Shown here: piece by piece, positions 8,859 to 19,013 of the stretch
Layout: each line of letters opens with the position of its first letter
Position numbering within the stretch: the stretch's first letter is position 1
Notes under the pieces: model-generated
The model's input: the letters and a program-made list of their open reading frames with translations, nothing else
What the model was told of the DNA's origin: nothing
Databases searched by the model: none
From: Streptomyces humi
GTDB lineage: Bacteria > Actinomycetota > Actinomycetes > Streptomycetales > Streptomycetaceae
DNA length: 64,000 nt
Direction of reading: 5' to 3'
Assembly (NCBI RefSeq): GCF_001005085.2
Contig: NZ_LBMU02000053.1
Location: 1 to 64,000, forward strand
Made by a program: the position numbers and the translations under genes

Positions 8859-10271
8859 TCACTGAGCGCCGGCCCCGCGATCCTCCCGGATCTGCGCCAC
8901 CACCCGCGCGACCGACTGCCGGACCGCCTCCGTCTCCGTCAGGAAACGCCAGTAGTCCGGATGCCGCCCCTCCAGCATCCCCGCCGTCCGGTCCAGCCGC
9001 GCCACCGCCTCGTCCAGCGGCCGCGCGTGCCGCGGATCGGGGCTGGTCCGCCCCGCCATCGCCAGCCGCTGCGCGTCCCGGATCGCGAACCGGGTCCGCT
9101 CGATCTCCGCCCGCGGATCCTTCTGCACCGCGTTCAGCCGGGACAGCCGGTCACCTGCGGCGGAAACGGCCTCGTCCGTACCGTTGAGCAACGCCCGCGC
9201 CGTGGACAGCAGCGACGTGGCGTCCGCCCACTTCTGCGCGTCCCGCGCCGCCTGCGCCTCCCGCAGCTTCACCTCGGCCTGCCGGACGTTCACGGCGGCC
9301 TGCTCCGGCACCTGCTGAAGATCCTGCCAGCAGGCCGCCGAGAACCGCCGCCGCAGCTCGCTCAGGACCGGGTCCACCTGCCCGGCCCGAGTGGTCAGCG
9401 CCTGCGCACGGGTGCGCAGACTCACCAGCCGGTGATCGATCTCGGCGGCCTGCTCCGGCAGCCGCTCCGCCTCGACCCGGATCGCCTCGGCCTCCCGCTG
9501 CACCCGCCCGGCCCGCTCCAGCGTCGCCTGCGCCCCGTGCTGACCGGCACCCTGATTGAGCTTCGTCAGCTCAGGAGCGAGCGCCGCGAGCCGAGCCGCC
9601 AGGTCATCGGCCCTGAGCTCGGTCCGCCGCACGGCGTCGAGCGCGTTGCTCGCCGCCAGCAGCGCCTGCCGGGCCCGCTCCACGGCGGGCGCCAGCCGCG
9701 CCAGCTGCGTCTCGGCCTTGCCCAGCAGCGGCCCCAGCGACTCCCCGAACCGGTCCAGCTCCCGCTTGACGCCGACCAGCTCGTCCTTGGCCTTGGTGAT
9801 CTCCGTCCGCGCCCGCGCCGCGACGGCGGCCTCCAGGTCGTCCCGGTCCAGGTCGTAGGCGTCGATGGCCTGGATGTACCGGTTGCTCACCTCGTCGATC
9901 CGACGCCCCAGCGCCTCGAAGTCGGTCACGGCCCGACGGGCGGCGGGCGAGTCGTCGACGGCGGTGATGGTCTCTATCGAGATCCGCAGATCCCGCTGCG
10001 CGGTGTCCAGCTCGTAGAACGCGGCGGCAGCGGCGTCCTTGGCCGCCTGCGCCTCCGCCCGCTGCCCCTCGGCCCGCCCCCCGAACCACCGCCGGGTCCC
10101 CCCGCCGGCGAACGCCCCCGGCAGCACGAGCAGCGCCAGCACCGGCAGAGCGACAAGCGTGAGCGAGTCCCGGAGCAGCAGGGACCGCGGCGCCGCCGAC
10201 GGGCCGGGGCGCGGCCGGGACCGCGGGGAAGGCGAGTACGACTGCCCGGGTGTCGCCGATGTCGCCGTCAC
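8859..10271 (-). CDS. Membrane-anchored coiled-coil protein, unknown function
   Basis: 470 aa from GTG 10271, chosen because gggagagg lies just upstream on this strand. After about 30 Ser/Pro/Arg-rich residues there is one hydrophobic segment (LLLRDSLTLVALPVLALLVL), and the remaining 400 residues are almost entirely charged, Ala/Arg/Glu-rich helix with long heptad-like stretches, ending in a short ordered tail. The topology suggests a single-span anchor with a long coiled coil, as in envelope scaffold proteins. I do not recognise a family. It is transcribed away from the tRNA gene. Confidence 0.75.
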   Translation of the reverse strand: MTATSATPGQSYSPSPRSRPRPGPSAAPRSLLLRDSLTLVALPVLALLVLPGAFAGGGTRRWFGGRAEGQRAEAQAAKDAAAAAFYELDTAQRDLRISIETITAVDDSPAARRAVTDFEALGRRIDEVSNRYIQAIDAYDLDRDDLEAAVAARARTEITKAKDELVGVKRELDRFGESLGPLLGKAETQLARLAPAVERARQALLAASNALDAVRRTELRADDLAARLAALAPELTKLNQGAGQHGAQATLERAGRVQREAEAIRVEAERLPEQAAEIDHRLVSLRTRAQALTTRAGQVDPVLSELRRRFSAACWQDLQQVPEQAAVNVRQAEVKLREAQAARDAQKWADATSLLSTARALLNGTDEAVSAAGDRLSRLNAVQKDPRAEIERTRFAIRDAQRLAMAGRTSPDPRHARPLDEAVARLDRTAGMLEGRHPDYWRFLTETEAVRQSVARVVAQIREDRGAGAQ

Positions 10272-10436
10272 TACCCTCTCCCGTGCCGCGGAGCGCCCTG
10301 TGTCCTGGCGCCGATGACATTCTCCCACCTGGAAAAGACGAACACACGAGCCGGTCAGTTCACGGTTTCCGGCGAAGGGCGCGGATACGGGTTTGTGGGA
10401 CAGGGCCTTGGGCAATGTAGGCTGTCGACTCGTCCC

Positions 10437-10508
<72 letters not shown>

Positions 10509-10522
10509 CGCTGCATGATCAG

Positions 10523-10562
10523 ACAGAGGGCCCCGAACCGTGATCGGTTCGGGGCCCTCTGT
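10523..10562 (+). terminator. Strong intrinsic terminator after tRNA-Val
   Basis: A perfect 18-bp inverted repeat (arms 10523-10540 and 10545-10562) with a 4-base TGAT loop starts 15 bases after the tRNA. It has no T tract, as is usual in streptomycetes. It also lies downstream of the convergent small gene ending at 10583 and may serve both strands. Confidence 0.9.
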
Positions 10563-10582
10563 CGATCGCCCGGGGGGGGCGG

Positions 10583-10912
10583 TCAGTCCTGCTCGTGTGC
10601 GTGCTTGAGGCGGCTTCGGGCGTCCATGCGGTCCGGGGCCGTCACCTCGGCCCAGAAGCGGTGGCCGCTGACGAACACCGCCAGCTCGTGTTCGCGGCGG
10701 CGCAGTTTCTCCACCTCGGCCTGCTGGTCCTCGGTCCAGCCCGGGGAGGCGGGGCGCTCCACCTTGCGCCAGCCACCGTCGTCACTGAATCCGTCCAGCG
10801 GCTCGACCGACCAGGGGAGCCGCTTCAGCAGGGCCGACAGCTCGGCCCGGACCTGATGCAGCTCCTCCTGACCGGCGAGGAGGTCACTCGGAAAGTCATA
10901 GGTCGCAGCCAC
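10583..10912 (-). CDS. Conserved hypothetical protein, 109 aa
   Basis: A small, charged, helix-rich protein (MAATYDFPSDLLAGQEELHQ...), soluble and without Cys clusters or a signal peptide. The composition and the two helical halves separated by a Pro/Gly segment (LDGFSDDGGWRKVERPASPG) look like a conserved actinobacterial hypothetical protein. No function can be assigned. It ends just after the tRNA terminator and is transcribed towards it. Confidence 0.7.
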   Translation of the reverse strand: MAATYDFPSDLLAGQEELHQVRAELSALLKRLPWSVEPLDGFSDDGGWRKVERPASPGWTEDQQAEVEKLRRREHELAVFVSGHRFWAEVTAPDRMDARSRLKHAHEQD

Positions 10913-11016
10913 ACGGCAATGGTACGCCTGTTCGATTTTGCATGGCGAGTTCGTTCGTGGGGTTCATGTGTTCGAGGGCGGGTGGAGGCGGGCTGCCGGA
11001 CCGCGAAAGGCGCGCG

Positions 11017-11217
11017 ATGTCGGCCTGCGGCTTCGGTGCCTGGACGGTGGTCCTGGCGGTGACCGTGCCGTGGCTGCTGCTCCGGGTCCGCGCCGAGGAC
11101 GGACTCATGGCCGCCCGGTTCGGCGCCTCCTACGAGGCCTACCGCGCCCGTGTCCCGGCTCTGATCCCCCGGATACGCCCCGTGGGGGCGGGGACCCGCG
11201 CCCGCTCGGCCGGCTGA
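11017..11217 (+). pseudogene. C-terminal remnant of an isoprenylcysteine carboxyl methyltransferase-like protein
   Basis: The 66 codons from ATG 11017 encode one hydrophobic segment followed by AEDGLMAARFGASYEAYRAR and VPALIPRI, the characteristic C-terminal end (EE-x-L-x-x-x-F-G-x-x-Y-x-x-Y) of the ICMT/PEMT-type membrane methyltransferases. Those are normally 150-200 aa with several membrane segments; here the N-terminal spans are missing. The frame is open a little further upstream (10942) but without family-like sequence. Most likely a truncated, inactive copy. Confidence 0.6.
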
Positions 11218-11238
11218 AGAGGCCCCGGTGGTTCCCGC

Positions 11239-13233
11239 CTACCTCCCGTCTCCCGGCTGCCCGCGCACTATCCGAACGGTCAGGTACGTCTCGCCGGGCT
11301 GCGGGGGCCGGTTCCAGGGGCGGGTGCGGAGGGTGTGCAGGCGGCCGTGGGTGAGGGCGAACCGGGGCAGCCGGACGGGGAGTTCGGCGGAGAGGGCTTC
11401 GAGGATGTGGCGTTCGGCCCGGTGGTGTCCGTGGTCGTCGGAGGGGGCGGGCGGTCGAGCGGAAGGAGGGAGCAGGGATTCCGGCACGGGGCCCCGGGTC
11501 GTGGTCGTGGTGCCGTCGGTGGTGAGGCCGTAGCGTTCCTCGCCGTCCTGGGCGAAGGAGAGGTGGAAGACGGCGGGGCGGAGGCCGTCGGAGGGCTGGC
11601 TCCAGACGGTCACCACGCGGGTGCCGGCGGAGGCGGCGAGAGCGGGGGAGGTGAGGCGTTGTTCGTGGAAGCGTCCGCCGGGGCGGGGCTCGAAGGCGAA
11701 GCTCCAGCCCGGCCCGGCGCGACCCACGGCCATGCGTGCCCGGTCCGCCCAGGGAGCGGCGTCGTCCTGGTCGCCGGAGGACAGGCGGCGTGCCTCCCAC
11801 GAGGTCGCCGGAGCGTCGAGGGCGGTGGTGTCGTCGGCGCCGATCAGGGCGGGCAGACCGGCTGGTGCCACTCCTTCCACCAGAAGGAAGCGGTACGACT
11901 TCCGGGAGCCGCCGGCGTCCGCGTCCGCCAGCCAGGCAAGCCCCGGTGGGTCCAGGTCCGCGGTGGGCGCCGGGATGTCGCCCGCCAGGCCGGCCCGGGG
12001 GGTGGCCAGGAGCTCCTGGCCGCGTTCCCGGGTGATCAGGGCGCCGAGGAGCGAGTCGGCGCACAGCCCGATGGGGGCGAGGTGGTCCGGACTGAGCGGC
12101 CGCCACTCGGGCAGGGCCGCGCGCAGGGTGTGCCAGGCCGCGTCGGTCCCGCCCCAGCGGGCCTGTTCGCGTGCCTCCTCGACGGCACGGCCGAAGGGGC
12201 CCTCGGCGGTGTAGCGGTAGGTGCCTGCGCGGAGCTGCCGCAGGATGCCGTCCGCCGCCCGGAGCACCGCCTCGGGGGCGCCGGTCAGGGTGTGCGGCAG
12301 GCGGTCGTCGTCCCCGCGCATGCGCACGTGCTCGGCCAGCAGGACCGGCACGACCTCCGGGGCGTACATCGGGTCGGCGGTCAGGCCCTGGAAGTAGACC
12401 ATGTACGTCTCGCCGAGCAGTCGGCGGATCTGGTCCCGCAGGCCTCTCGCCCGCGGTCTGCCGAAGGAGTCCGCCTCCGCCAGGGCGGCCGAGGCCCGCT
12501 CGTACCGACCGCCGAGCGCGTCCAGGCGGGCCCTGTCCACGGCCGCGTCCTGGGCCCGGGTCGTGGCGTTGACGAACGGTGTCCGCGACCGCTCCGAGCG
12601 GCTGACCTCGAGGTGGTGGAACTCCCGGTACATCGCCTCCATGAACGTACCGAACGACTCGTAGCGCCTCGGTTGGTCGGCATGCCAGGGCGCCCAGGTG
12701 TAGAGGGCCCACTCGCCCGCCTCGTCCACGTCACCGGGGTCCAGCAGGACGTAGAGGGCGTCCGACTCCACGTCCAGTTGCAGCGCCCGGCCCCACATCC
12801 CGGCGAGGAGTTCGTCCTGGGGGGAGGGGTCGTCGTCCAGTTCGCCGGGGAAGTACTCGGAGAGGCCTGCCGCGTCCTCGTGCCACCGGACCCCGTCGGT
12901 GCCGGCGAGCAGCCAGACGAAGCCGCCCGCGTACCGCCAGCCGTCGCTCACCGCGAGGAACGTCCGGTAGGACGGCGGCAGCCGGTGCCCGAGCTTCTCC
13001 TCCAGCGCCCGTATCCGTTCCTCCGGGGCGGGCGGGAAGCCGAGCCAGCGGGTGCGCAGCGGCTCCGCGTCCCGGGCCGGCGGCTCGCCCTCCGGCGCCG
13101 GCCCGGCCTGCGCGTCCGCCCATTCCTGGCTCCACCGGGTCAGGAGGGACCGCCAGTCCTCGCCCGTACGGCCGTCGCTGGTACGGCCGCTCGTGGGGCC
13201 CCCGCCGGTACGGTCCTCGCTCGTGTCCGTCAT
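11239..13233 (-). CDS. SMI1/KNR4 (SUKH) family protein
   Basis: 664 aa from ATG 13233 (an in-frame GTG ten codons upstream is possible). Residues roughly 60-200 form a SUKH-type domain; ERIRALEEKLGHRLPPSYRT and FLAVSDGWRYAGG are its typical first strand-helix elements. The remaining 450 residues are family-specific and not recognised. SUKH domains are known as immunity proteins in bacterial polymorphic toxin systems and as scaffold domains elsewhere, but no toxin gene lies beside this one. Divergent from the trpF-like gene with a 119-bp gap. Confidence 0.75.
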   Translation of the reverse strand: MTDTSEDRTGGGPTSGRTSDGRTGEDWRSLLTRWSQEWADAQAGPAPEGEPPARDAEPLRTRWLGFPPAPEERIRALEEKLGHRLPPSYRTFLAVSDGWRYAGGFVWLLAGTDGVRWHEDAAGLSEYFPGELDDDPSPQDELLAGMWGRALQLDVESDALYVLLDPGDVDEAGEWALYTWAPWHADQPRRYESFGTFMEAMYREFHHLEVSRSERSRTPFVNATTRAQDAAVDRARLDALGGRYERASAALAEADSFGRPRARGLRDQIRRLLGETYMVYFQGLTADPMYAPEVVPVLLAEHVRMRGDDDRLPHTLTGAPEAVLRAADGILRQLRAGTYRYTAEGPFGRAVEEAREQARWGGTDAAWHTLRAALPEWRPLSPDHLAPIGLCADSLLGALITRERGQELLATPRAGLAGDIPAPTADLDPPGLAWLADADAGGSRKSYRFLLVEGVAPAGLPALIGADDTTALDAPATSWEARRLSSGDQDDAAPWADRARMAVGRAGPGWSFAFEPRPGGRFHEQRLTSPALAASAGTRVVTVWSQPSDGLRPAVFHLSFAQDGEERYGLTTDGTTTTTRGPVPESLLPPSARPPAPSDDHGHHRAERHILEALSAELPVRLPRFALTHGRLHTLRTRPWNRPPQPGETYLTVRIVRGQPGDGR

Positions 13234-13352
13234 GGGGGTGATCCTGGCAGCCACCACTGACAACGCCCGGGCCCGTGACGGGGCTCCGGTGATGAGACCC
13301 TGGACGGCACGATCGCGTTCCCGCCCGGCGGGAGAACGGAGCAGGGGACAGG

Positions 13353-13946
13353 ATGAGCGGGCAACGGCCGACGTTCGTGAAGGTGTGCGGGCTCACCCGC
13401 GAGGAGCAGATCGACTGGGCCGTGGAGCTGGGCTACGACGCGGTCGGGATCGTCGTGACCCCGAAGAGCAAGCGGTACTGCCCGCCCGAGCAAGCCGTGC
13501 GGCTGGCCGGGCACGCCCGCGGGCGGATCCCCGTCTTCGCCGTGGCCCTCACGTACGAGGAGACGGCGGCCGTCGCCGGGCACTTCGACACCGTGCAGAT
13601 CTACGAGACGGCCGACATCCCGAACCTCGCCCTGGCCTCCGGCACCCCGCCCGAGCGGCCGGAGGCACTGGAGTACTTCTTCTACGACGCCAGCGCGGGC
13701 AGCGGGGTGTTCGCGGACATCCCCGGCTGGGTCGCGGACCTGCCCGGACGGGTCGTGATCGCGGGCGGCCTCGACGAGCACAACGTGACCGGTGTCATCG
13801 AGGACTTCGGGCCCTACGGGGTGGACGTCTCCAGCAGCGTCGAGACGGCGCCGGGGATCAAGAGCCGCGCGAAGATGGCCGCCTTCGTCGCCGCCGCCCG
13901 GACCCCCGGCCGCGCGCACCCCCTGACCCCGGGGCGGACGCCCTAG
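13353..13946 (+). CDS. Phosphoribosylanthranilate isomerase-like protein
   Basis: 197 aa. The N-terminus FVKVCGLTREEQ gives the catalytic cysteine C12 of the TrpF family, and the C-terminal phosphate-binding part VVIAGGLDEHNV ... GVDVSSSVE ... PGIKSR is preserved. The middle differs from standard TrpF: VQLHG reads VQIYE. The family isomerises phosphoribosylanthranilate in tryptophan synthesis. Streptomycetes normally use the dual enzyme PriA for this step, so a separate TrpF-like gene outside a trp operon is noteworthy and may have another substrate. It is convergent with the next gene, with a 4-bp overlap of stop codons. Confidence 0.8.
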   Translation: MSGQRPTFVKVCGLTREEQIDWAVELGYDAVGIVVTPKSKRYCPPEQAVRLAGHARGRIPVFAVALTYEETAAVAGHFDTVQIYETADIPNLALASGTPPERPEALEYFFYDASAGSGVFADIPGWVADLPGRVVIAGGLDEHNVTGVIEDFGPYGVDVSSSVETAPGIKSRAKMAAFVAAARTPGRAHPLTPGRTP

Positions 13947-14983
13947 CCCGCCGTCTCGCGCAGCTCCCGCACGATGCGGGCGGTCACCGGCACGGGTACG
14001 CCGTGCCGGTCCGCGGCGCGGAGCAACGCGCCGCCGATCGCGTCGAGTTCGAGCGGGCGGCCCGCCTCCGCGTCGCGCTGCATCGAGGACTTGGTGGCGG
14101 CCGGGAAGGCGTCGTAGCGGGCGAGCGCCTGGGCCGGGTCGGCCGGAGCACCGCAGGCGCGGCTGACCGCGGCCGTCTCCGCGACGAGGGAGGCCAGTTC
14201 CTCGCGGTGCCGGGTGCGGGCCTCGCCGAGCGGGAGGCCGTAGCGGGTGGTGAGGAGGGCGAAGGGGGCGAGGAAGGACATCTTCGCCCACAGGACCGTG
14301 GTCTCGTCGTCCAGGACCCGGGTGGCCGGGCCGGCCGTGGTGAGGGCCTCGGCCAGGGTGGTCAGCCGGGTGCGGGGAACCTTGCCGCCGGTGAGGTCGA
14401 TCTCCACGAAGGGGCTGGTGTGTTCGATCAGGCCGGGCGCCCGGCGGGTGGACTCGACACGGATCACGGACGGGGCCACCAGGTCGGGGGAGTAGCGGGC
14501 GCGCAGCAGCGCGGGGTGTTCCACGCCGTTCAGGAACGGCACGAGCAGGGCGTCGCCGAGGACCGCGGGCGGGATCCGGGTGAGGGCCGCGTCAAGGGCG
14601 GTGGCCTTGACGGTGATCAGGCAGGCGTCGACCGGTTCACGCAAGGCGGTGTCGGCGTCCACGGGGGCGGTGAAGTCGCCGAAGACGGTGCTGCGGACCT
14701 GGAGTCCGGTGCTGCGCAGGGTGCGGGCGGTCTCCTCGCCGGCCAGGCACAGGACGCGGTGGCCGGCGCGGGAGAGCAGGGCGGCGAGCAGGCCGCCGAC
14801 CCCACCGGGTCCGAGCACGGCGAAGGTGAGCCCCGCCCCGTCGGACGGCTTCGGCCCACCGAGGGCTTCTGATGCGTGCGGTGCGTGGGGTGCGTGGGGT
14901 GCGCGGTGTGGCTGCGGTGCGTGGGGTGGCTGTGGTGTGTCGGGTGCCTGCGGTGCGTGGGGCGGGCGGGACGCGTTCGTCAT
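13943..14983 (-). CDS. Ketopantoate reductase family protein (PanE/ApbA-like)
   Basis: 346 aa from ATG 14983, preceded by gagagg. The first 50 residues are an unusual His/Ala/Pro repeat tail (PHAPQ, HAPHAP). The Rossmann motif LGPGGVGGLLAALLSRAGH follows, then a typical ApbA N-domain (VDACLITVKAT) and C-domain with KMSFLAPFALLTTRYG and the ending RPLELDAIGGALLRAADRHG. NADPH-dependent reduction of a 2-oxoacid such as ketopantoate is the family reaction; the substrate here is not certain. The low-complexity tail maps onto a GC-rich DNA repeat. Confidence 0.8.
   Translation of the reverse strand: MTNASRPPHAPQAPDTPQPPHAPQPHRAPHAPHAPHASEALGGPKPSDGAGLTFAVLGPGGVGGLLAALLSRAGHRVLCLAGEETARTLRSTGLQVRSTVFGDFTAPVDADTALREPVDACLITVKATALDAALTRIPPAVLGDALLVPFLNGVEHPALLRARYSPDLVAPSVIRVESTRRAPGLIEHTSPFVEIDLTGGKVPRTRLTTLAEALTTAGPATRVLDDETTVLWAKMSFLAPFALLTTRYGLPLGEARTRHREELASLVAETAAVSRACGAPADPAQALARYDAFPAATKSSMQRDAEAGRPLELDAIGGALLRAADRHGVPVPVTARIVRELRETAG
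14873..14966. repeat. Degenerate tandem repeat inside the PanE-like gene
   Basis: Short units around GTGCGTGGGGTGCG recur with variation. On the minus strand they encode the HAP/PQP-rich N-terminal tail of the PanE-like protein. Slippage between copies could explain the tail. Confidence 0.7.
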
Positions 14984-15074
14984 GGGTTCGGTCCTCTCGT
15001 CGGTCGGCCCCGGAACGGTGGCCGCCTCGGGAAGATCCTCGCAGCAGAAGGGGGGTCTGCGGGAGACTGATGAC

Positions 15075-15299
15075 ATGTGCCGGAGTATCAAGACCCTGCG
15101 TCCGCCCCAGTTGGCCGAGGAGGCCACGGAGGAGGAGATCCGTGCCGCCGCGTTGCAGTACGTACGGAAGGTGTCCGGGTTCCGGGCGCCGGCCGCGCAC
15201 AACCGGGAGGCGTTCGAGCGGGCGGTGGACGCGGTGGCGGCGGCGACCGCCGAACTGCTGGGGACGCTGGAGGTACGCGGCCGGCCCGCGAGCGGCTGA
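15075..15299 (+). CDS. DUF2277 family protein
   Basis: 74 aa starting MCRSIKTLRPP, the distinctive opening of DUF2277, and continuing with EEIRAAALQYVRKVSGF, its conserved central helix. The family is widespread in actinobacteria, soluble, and of unknown function; some members sit next to repair or redox genes. The start ATG 15075 overlaps nothing; the divergent PanE-like gene begins 91 bp away. Confidence 0.85.
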   Translation: MCRSIKTLRPPQLAEEATEEEIRAAALQYVRKVSGFRAPAAHNREAFERAVDAVAAATAELLGTLEVRGRPASG

Positions 15300-15359
15300 G
15301 GCGGACGGCCGGACAGCTCGCGTCGGACAGGTCACGCCGGGTGGGTCACGCCGGGCAGG

Positions 15360-15971
15360 TCACGCCGGGCGTTTTCGCATCAGATACCCGGCGCCCGCGC
15401 CCGCGCCGAACAGCGCCGCGACCGAGACGGCCGTGGCCACCCAGGTCGCGCCCAGCCACTGGGCGCCCAGGTAGCCGAGGGCGACGCTGTAGACCGCCCA
15501 GGTCAGTCCGGCGAGGGCGGACCAGGGGAGGAAGTCGCGGACGCGGCGGTGGGCGGCGCCGGCGCCGAGGGAGACGAGGGAACGGCCGGCCGGGGCGAAC
15601 CTGGCCAGTACCACCAGCGCGCCGCCGCCCCGGGACAGCGCCTCACCGAGACGTTCCTGCGCGCTGCTCAGCCGCCGTGAGCGGGCGATCGCCCGGTCCA
15701 GCCGGGCCCCGCCGCGCCAGGCCAGCCGGTAGGCGACGAGGTCGCCGAGGAAGGAGGCGGTGGCGGCGCAGAAGACCAGTGCCAGGAAGTCGGGCACGAC
15801 GTGCGGAACCTGTCCGGCGGAGGCGCCGGAGCCCGCCGCCGCTGCCGTGGCCGCGGTGATGACCAGCACGCCGCTCGGCAGGACCGGCAGGAACACGTCG
15901 AGCAGCACGGAGAGGGCCACCATGGCGTACATCCATGGCCCGGCCTCCAGCGACCCCATGCTTTCCCACAC
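15360..15971 (-). CDS. DedA/SNARE-associated-type membrane protein
   Basis: 203 aa. I prefer GTG 15971, which has cacggggga at the right distance; ATG 15959 is an alternative. Several hydrophobic helices, the sequence FLGDLVAYRLAWRGG, the arginine-containing RFAPAGRSLVSLGAGAAH and the late LAGLTWAVYSVALGYLGA follow the DedA pattern (F-x-G-R-x-x-P-x-x-R). The family is implicated in lipid carrier recycling across the membrane. Its usual glycine-rich motif is somewhat divergent here, so the precise substrate is open. Confidence 0.8.
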   Translation of the reverse strand: MWESMGSLEAGPWMYAMVALSVLLDVFLPVLPSGVLVITAATAAAAGSGASAGQVPHVVPDFLALVFCAATASFLGDLVAYRLAWRGGARLDRAIARSRRLSSAQERLGEALSRGGGALVVLARFAPAGRSLVSLGAGAAHRRVRDFLPWSALAGLTWAVYSVALGYLGAQWLGATWVATAVSVAALFGAGAGAGYLMRKRPA

Positions 15972-16262
15972 GACGGTTCCCCCGTGATTGTCCTGTTGCG
16001 CCCCCCGATGACAGCCATACAGCGTACGCCGGGGGTGTGACAGGAGTTTCACGGGGGGTTCGCGAGATCCGCAAAGGGTTATCCGACCGACGGCGTGTCT
16101 TGACCCGGCCATCGAGCAGGGACGTCGAGCAGGGACGTCGACCCGGGCCATCGGCCTGAGGTGTCGACTCGAAGCGTCGTCCCGAGGCGTCGACCGAGGC
16201 GTTGACCTGAGGCGTCGGCCCGAGGCGTCGGCCCCGGCCGGGACCGCGGGTCGTCGGCGGCC
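15972..16262. repeat. Intergenic region with degenerate tandem repeats
   Basis: No gene is seen. Between about 16113 and 16235 short units such as cgaggcgtcg, ctgaggcgtcggcc and gagcagggacgtcg recur in imperfect tandem. The part next to the DedA start (15972-16070) should hold its promoter, but I recognise no clear boxes. Confidence 0.6.
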
Positions 16263-17885
<1,623 letters not shown>

Positions 17886-17947
17886 AGCCCCTCCTCCGTC
17901 GCCCCGTACGGTACGGAACGACGGAGGAGGGTGGGGAGGTTCCGGAC

Positions 17948-18601
17948 TCAGCAGGCGGAGAGGTAGCTGGTGAGGGCGCTCTTCTCGGCGGAGTCGACGG
18001 AGAGGTTGTAGTAGTACTTCACCTGGACCCAGGCGCGGACGTAGGTGCAGCGGTAGGACGTGAGCGAGGGCATCCACTCGGCCGGGTCCTTGTCGCCCTT
18101 GGACTGGTTGACGTTGTCCGTGACGGCGAGGAGCTGCGGGCGGGTGACGTCGTTGGCGAGGGCCTCGCGCTGGGCGGTGGTCCACTTGCTCGCGCCGGAG
18201 TCCCAGGCCTCGGCGAGCGGGACGAGGTGGTCGATGTCGACGTCGGAGGCGGCGGTCCAGGTGGCGCCGTCGTAGGGGGAGTACCAGGAGCCGCTGGTGG
18301 CGGTGCAGGCGGAGTTGGTGACGACGTTCGTGCCGTCGCGCTTGAGGATCCACTCCCGGGTGTTGCAGGTGCCGCTGATGGTGTCCCAGGTCGGGAAGAG
18401 GTCGCGGTCGTAGCCGGTGCGGTTCTCGGTGGCCACGGTGAGCGAGGCGAGGTAGGTGCGGGCGGTGGCGGCGCTGACCGGGGTGGGGAGGGCGGCGGAG
18501 GCGCTGGGCGAGTTGAAGAGGGCGGCAGAGGCTATGAGTCCGGTGAGGGCCGCGAGTATGCTGACTCGTCGACGCGCGTAGAACTTCGAAGTGCGAGCCA
18601 T
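17948..18601 (-). CDS. Secreted HNH endonuclease family protein (DUF1524 type)
   Basis: 217 aa from ATG 18601 with gggag upstream. A Sec signal peptide (positive ARRRVS, hydrophobic ILAALTGLIASAALF, cleavage near SASA-A) is clear. The mature part carries the HNH-type core DVDIDHLVPLAEAWDSGAS and later VTDNVNQSKGDKDPAEW, the pattern of extracellular DUF1524/GmrSD-like nucleases of actinomycetes. Conserved cysteines (CNTREW, CTAT, YRCTY, final C) suggest disulfides. Probably degrades extracellular DNA for nutrient recovery. Confidence 0.85.
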   Translation of the reverse strand: MARTSKFYARRRVSILAALTGLIASAALFNSPSASAALPTPVSAATARTYLASLTVATENRTGYDRDLFPTWDTISGTCNTREWILKRDGTNVVTNSACTATSGSWYSPYDGATWTAASDVDIDHLVPLAEAWDSGASKWTTAQREALANDVTRPQLLAVTDNVNQSKGDKDPAEWMPSLTSYRCTYVRAWVQVKYYYNLSVDSAEKSALTSYLSAC

Positions 18602-18790
18602 GCGAACTCCCTGGTGGGGGTGGGGTGTTGGAGCGCGGGCGAGGGAATGCTCGCGCTGCCGCGTTGCCGGTGGGTGAGCGTTGGGTAAGAAGTTAGTGAC
18701 GTGTTCATGACACGACAAGACGTGCGACGTGACTCACAGGCGCGATTCCCGGCCTTGGGATCGGTGGCGGGTTCACGTACTGTGGACGGA

Positions 18791-18898
18791 GTTGAAGGGG
18801 AGTAGCTCTTCGCCGGACCGTCGACATACTGCTCAGCCCGTCTGAGCCGGCGCCCGGAGGCGGACCTCGGTCAAGGGGTCGGCCAGCGAGACCTTCGG
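18791..18898 (+). ncRNA. yybP-ykoY (Mn2+) riboswitch
   Basis: The conserved 5' element GAAGGGGAGTAGCTC (from 18794), the middle element CGTCGACATACTGC (18819-18832) and the 3' element AGCGAGACCTTC (18885-18896) occur in the right order and spacing. GAAGG (18794-18798) pairs with CCTTC (18892-18896) to close P1. These are the hallmark sequences of the manganese-sensing yybP-ykoY class. The downstream gene encodes a TMEM165/GDT1 protein, a cation transporter family known to be under this element in actinobacteria. Confidence 0.93.
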
Positions 18899-18980
18899 CA
18901 AGCAGTGCACCCCCGTGCCGTACGGCGCGGGCGACCGTGTGCTGCCCTGCCGAGGTGTTCGTCTGCGAAGCGCGGTGCTC

Positions 18981-19003
18981 TCGGTGGGGTGGCCCCCGAC
19001 CGA
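18981..19003 (+). promoter_or_regulatory. Hairpin over the ribosome-binding region of the TMEM165 gene
   Basis: TCGGTGGGG (18981-18989) can pair with CCCC(C)GACCGA (18993-19003), ending directly before the gagga site of the TTG start at 19014. This could be the expression platform by which the manganese riboswitch controls translation. Inference from base pairing only. Confidence 0.45.
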
Positions 19004-19013
19004 TTGAGGACCC

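Noticed and set aside
10942..11016. Upstream extension of the ICMT-like remnant
   Set aside because: The added 25 codons show no similarity to the family and codon use is not gene-like.
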